Source: Candidatus Gastranaerophilales bacterium (GTDB lineage: Bacteria > Cyanobacteriota > Vampirovibrionia > Gastranaerophilales > Gastranaerophilaceae). From it: a stretch of DNA of 34,709 nucleotides. Position 1 is the first letter of the stretch, and each line of letters starts with the position of its first letter. The notes beneath the pieces are model-generated. The model was given only the letters and a program-made list of their open reading frames with translations, was not told the DNA's origin and made no database searches. The position numbers and the translations under genes are program-made. The stretch lies in NCBI GenBank assembly GCA_944322545.1, contig CALUPF010000022.1, forward strand, positions 1-34,709, in the 5' to 3' direction. Positions 32,546 through 34,709 of this stretch are shown one piece after another.

Positions 32546-33400
32546 ATGGAAGACAGACACACTGATAACATAAATATCGAACGCAGGGTTAAAATTAACC
32601 AAATGCAAAGAAACGTCAGACGAAGTAAAGAACGTCTGAAATGTTTTCGTGGTTGGGTTCGAGTTTTTATGTGTCTTTTGTTAATATTTGCGGCTTATAA
32701 AGTTTATAAATTGCCACAATGGTATTTGAACAAAAACATCTTTTCGTCAGCAAGCAACAACACCTTGACTATTGTAGGAAACACAATCACTCCTACATAT
32801 AGAATTCTTGCTGTTTTAAGGCAATATCCTGTGCCTCAAAGACCTATCTATCTTTTTAACACTTCAAAAATAGAAAAAGAAATAGAAAAACTTGCTCCAA
32901 TAAAAGAAGTGTACATAAAAAGACTATGGTTCCCTGCAAGGTTAAGTATAATAATCGTTGAAAGACGACCGATACTAAGCATTGCACCAGACCCTAAAGT
33001 TCCACCTATTGCATTTTTTGCAGAAGGAGGAAAACTTATCGGACATGAATATATGCCTTTAAAAAATACACAAAACACGATTAAAGTGTTAACCTACGGG
33101 ACCAAAGGTGATGATTACAGAAACTGGGATGAGAAAAAAATCAGAAAAATAGAAACTCTAGTAAGAGCAATGGAACAATTTTCTGGTGAAAAAGTTGAAT
33201 ACATAGATATGAGAAACCCTAAAGATATCTATATAAAGCTCCCTCAAGTTAACGTAAGAATAGGTGAAATGAATGTTATGGCACTTTCAAGAGTTCGTAA
33301 CATCTCAGCAATTCTTCCTCAAATTAAGACTATGAAAAAGAAAATTAAATATATTGACCTTAGATGGGAAGACACACAATATATAAAACTTGATGAATAA
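32546..33400 (+). CDS. ftsQ: Cell division protein FtsQ (POTRA domain)
   Basis: This 284-aa protein has a basic cytoplasmic tail (1-35), one membrane span (about 36-56, WVRVFMCLLLIFAAYKVY), a POTRA domain (about 70-145; LTIVGNTIT, KEVYIKRLWFPARLSIIIVERRP) and a periplasmic beta-domain. FtsQ links FtsL/FtsB to the divisome. Sequence conservation is naturally low, and the call rests on architecture and place after ddl. The ATG follows the ddl stop by 3 nt without a clear RBS. ftsA/ftsZ do not follow here; instead the next gene converges 2 nt away. Confidence 0.88.
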   Translation: MEDRHTDNINIERRVKINQMQRNVRRSKERLKCFRGWVRVFMCLLLIFAAYKVYKLPQWYLNKNIFSSASNNTLTIVGNTITPTYRILAVLRQYPVPQRPIYLFNTSKIEKEIEKLAPIKEVYIKRLWFPARLSIIIVERRPILSIAPDPKVPPIAFFAEGGKLIGHEYMPLKNTQNTIKVLTYGTKGDDYRNWDEKKIRKIETLVRAMEQFSGEKVEYIDMRNPKDIYIKLPQVNVRIGEMNVMALSRVRNISAILPQIKTMKKKIKYIDLRWEDTQYIKLDE

Positions 33401-33402
33401 TT

Positions 33403-34709
33403 TTAAATATCAACCCCATCCATCATCTGAATAAGAGTACTAATAGTTGTATCCATACTAACTGAATCAGAAACTCTTTGTTGCAAAAATGCATTAATTT
33501 GAGGCATCATCTCAATAGCAACGTCTAGTCTTGGGTTAGAGCCTGCAACATACATCCCTACATCAATCAAGTCTTTATTTTCACGATACAAAGCCATTGC
33601 ACGACGCATTTTCGCAGCAGCCTCTTTATGCTCAGGCGATGCAATAGCAGACATAAGACGGGAAATACTACCTAAAATATCAATCGCAGGGTAATGGTTC
33701 ATCTCAGCAACTTTTCTGCTCAAAAAGATGTGACCGTCTGTGATACCACGCACTGTATCTACAATAGGGTCGTTGATGTCATCACCTTCCATAAGAACTG
33801 TATATAGCGCAGTAATAGAGCCTTTAGGACTGTTACCTGCTCTTTCCAAAACCTTTTGTAGCCATGAAAAGATTGAAGGCGGATAACCTTTCATTGTAGG
33901 TGGTTCACCAATAGACAAGCCCACCTCACGTCCAGCCATAGCACAACGAGTAACGGTATCAGTCATAAGGAAAACTTTTTTGCCTTGATCTCTAAAGTGT
34001 TCACAAACAGAAGTTGCTGCTTGAAGACATTTTTGACGAATCAAAGGTGGTTGGTCACCTGTTGAACAAACAAGAACGGATTTTCTCATCCCCTCTTCAC
34101 CTAAAGAATCTTCAATAAACTCTTTTACTTCCCTTCCACGTTCTCCAATCAGAGCAACAACGTTCACATCAGCATCAGAATTCCTTGCAATCATACCCAA
34201 CATTGTACTTTTACCAACCCCAGATCCGGCGAACAAGCCCATACGTTGACCTGCACCCATCGTTAGAGTTGAATCTATCGCCCTTACACCTGTTGAAAAC
34301 ATTGTATTAATGATTGGTCTATCAAAAGGACTAGGAGCAGGGCCATCAATTGAAACATATTGAGCATTAGAGGTGTCTAATGGTTTTCCATCAATTGGCT
34401 CACCCATAGGACTAATTAATCTACCAAGCAAAAAATCACCAACCGGCAACATAATTGGAGCACCTGTTGTAGAAACTAAACTACCTTGCCCAATTCCAGC
34501 ACCATCATATAACAGAAGCAATTGAGCTGTATCACCTTTAAAAGCAACAACCTCAGCAGGTTTTTTTTCGCCTAAATATGTTTCGATAAAGCACAAATCA
34601 CCAATTTTTAGCCCCGGCAATTTTACCTCAACAGTCAAACCCAAAAGCTTCGATACAGATCCTTTGTATTGATACATTGGAGTTGAGTCTATGATTTCAT
34701 AGGCTCTTT
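33403..34709 (-). CDS. fliI: Flagellar export ATPase FliI (5' end beyond the window)
   Basis: At least 434 codons are visible. The frame stays open to the right edge past the ATG at 34677, and the residues before it (AYEIIDSTP) look family-like, so the true start probably lies outside. Motifs are Walker A in FAGSGVGKST, VVALIGERGREVKEF, DTVTRCAMAGREVGL, GEPPTMKGYPPSIF and the C-terminal LIDVGMYVAGSNPRLDVAI. FliI energises export of flagellar rod, hook and filament proteins; the related type III ATPase SctN is the alternative, but flagellin nearby favours FliI. It converges on ftsQ with a 2-nt gap and no terminator. Confidence 0.93.
   Translation of the reverse strand, partial: RAYEIIDSTPMYQYKGSVSKLLGLTVEVKLPGLKIGDLCFIETYLGEKKPAEVVAFKGDTAQLLLLYDGAGIGQGSLVSTTGAPIMLPVGDFLLGRLISPMGEPIDGKPLDTSNAQYVSIDGPAPSPFDRPIINTMFSTGVRAIDSTLTMGAGQRMGLFAGSGVGKSTMLGMIARNSDADVNVVALIGERGREVKEFIEDSLGEEGMRKSVLVCSTGDQPPLIRQKCLQAATSVCEHFRDQGKKVFLMTDTVTRCAMAGREVGLSIGEPPTMKGYPPSIFSWLQKVLERAGNSPKGSITALYTVLMEGDDINDPIVDTVRGITDGHIFLSRKVAEMNHYPAIDILGSISRLMSAIASPEHKEAAAKMRRAMALYRENKDLIDVGMYVAGSNPRLDVAIEMMPQINAFLQQRVSDSVSMDTTISTLIQMMDGVDI

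Noticed and set aside
1..34709. CRISPR array, prophage or insertion sequence
   Set aside because: No regularly spaced repeats, integrase, transposase, terminal inverted repeats or phage structural genes were seen.

Overview
The window is AT-rich bacterial DNA packed with genes on both strands. It looks like chromosome of a Gram-negative, flagellated, possibly naturally competent bacterium. The evidence is two enzymes of the ADP-heptose (LPS core) pathway, an SLH-domain surface protein, lipoprotein and exported proteins, flagellin, a flagellar export ATPase, DprA and the mur-ddl-ftsQ cell-wall/division cluster. This mix, together with the codon and base composition, most resembles the non-photosynthetic cyanobacterial relatives (Melainabacteria/Vampirovibrionia, order Gastranaerophilales). 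That placement is an inference from gene content only. No rRNA, tRNA, CRISPR array, integrase or transposase was found, and no gene-free stretch exceeds about 190 bases.

Layout. 1-2.3 kb: tail of an upstream gene, then a minus-strand NfeD/SPFH/SPFH membrane-scaffold operon. 2.4-5.2 kb: an SLH protein, a phosphatase-like protein with altered active-site arginines, and an unknown helical protein. 5.3-10.8 kb: lepA, an unknown membrane protein, a membrane glycosyltransferase with an extra Cys-containing domain, and dprA. 10.9-13.7 kb: a two-SIS-domain sugar-phosphate enzyme, convergent with a histidine kinase/response regulator pair. 13.8-17.5 kb: an accessory island with a lytic transglycosylase, a 539-aa protein whose C-terminus carries an R-S-E type ADP-ribosyltransferase signature, and an unrecognised 372-aa protein. 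17.5-20.9 kb: class II aldolase divergent from a pabBC fusion overlapping pabA (4-aminobenzoate for folate). 20.9-26.6 kb: maf, a small protein, mfd and a parvulin lipoprotein. 26.6-28.3 kb: a structured GC-rich intergenic repeat, then the heptose kinase and adenylyltransferase. 28.3-34.7 kb: flagellin, then murC-murB-ddl-ftsQ, convergent with fliI running off the right edge.

Most notable points: (1) the candidate ADP-ribosyltransferase effector between a lytic transglycosylase and an unknown protein; (2) several genes (lepA, maf, mfd, the histidine kinase, perhaps pabBC) have a -10 box only 6-9 nt before the start codon and no Shine-Dalgarno, suggesting routine leaderless transcripts; (3) the heptose kinase has Gly where the PfkB catalytic Asp belongs; (4) the phosphatase-like protein has lost both phosphate-pocket arginines; (5) hairpins and inverted repeats sit on start codons or promoters of maf, the kinase and pabBC. 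Starts were moved inward where a longer open frame ran through a clear ribosome binding site (3769, 10917, 18474, 25522).
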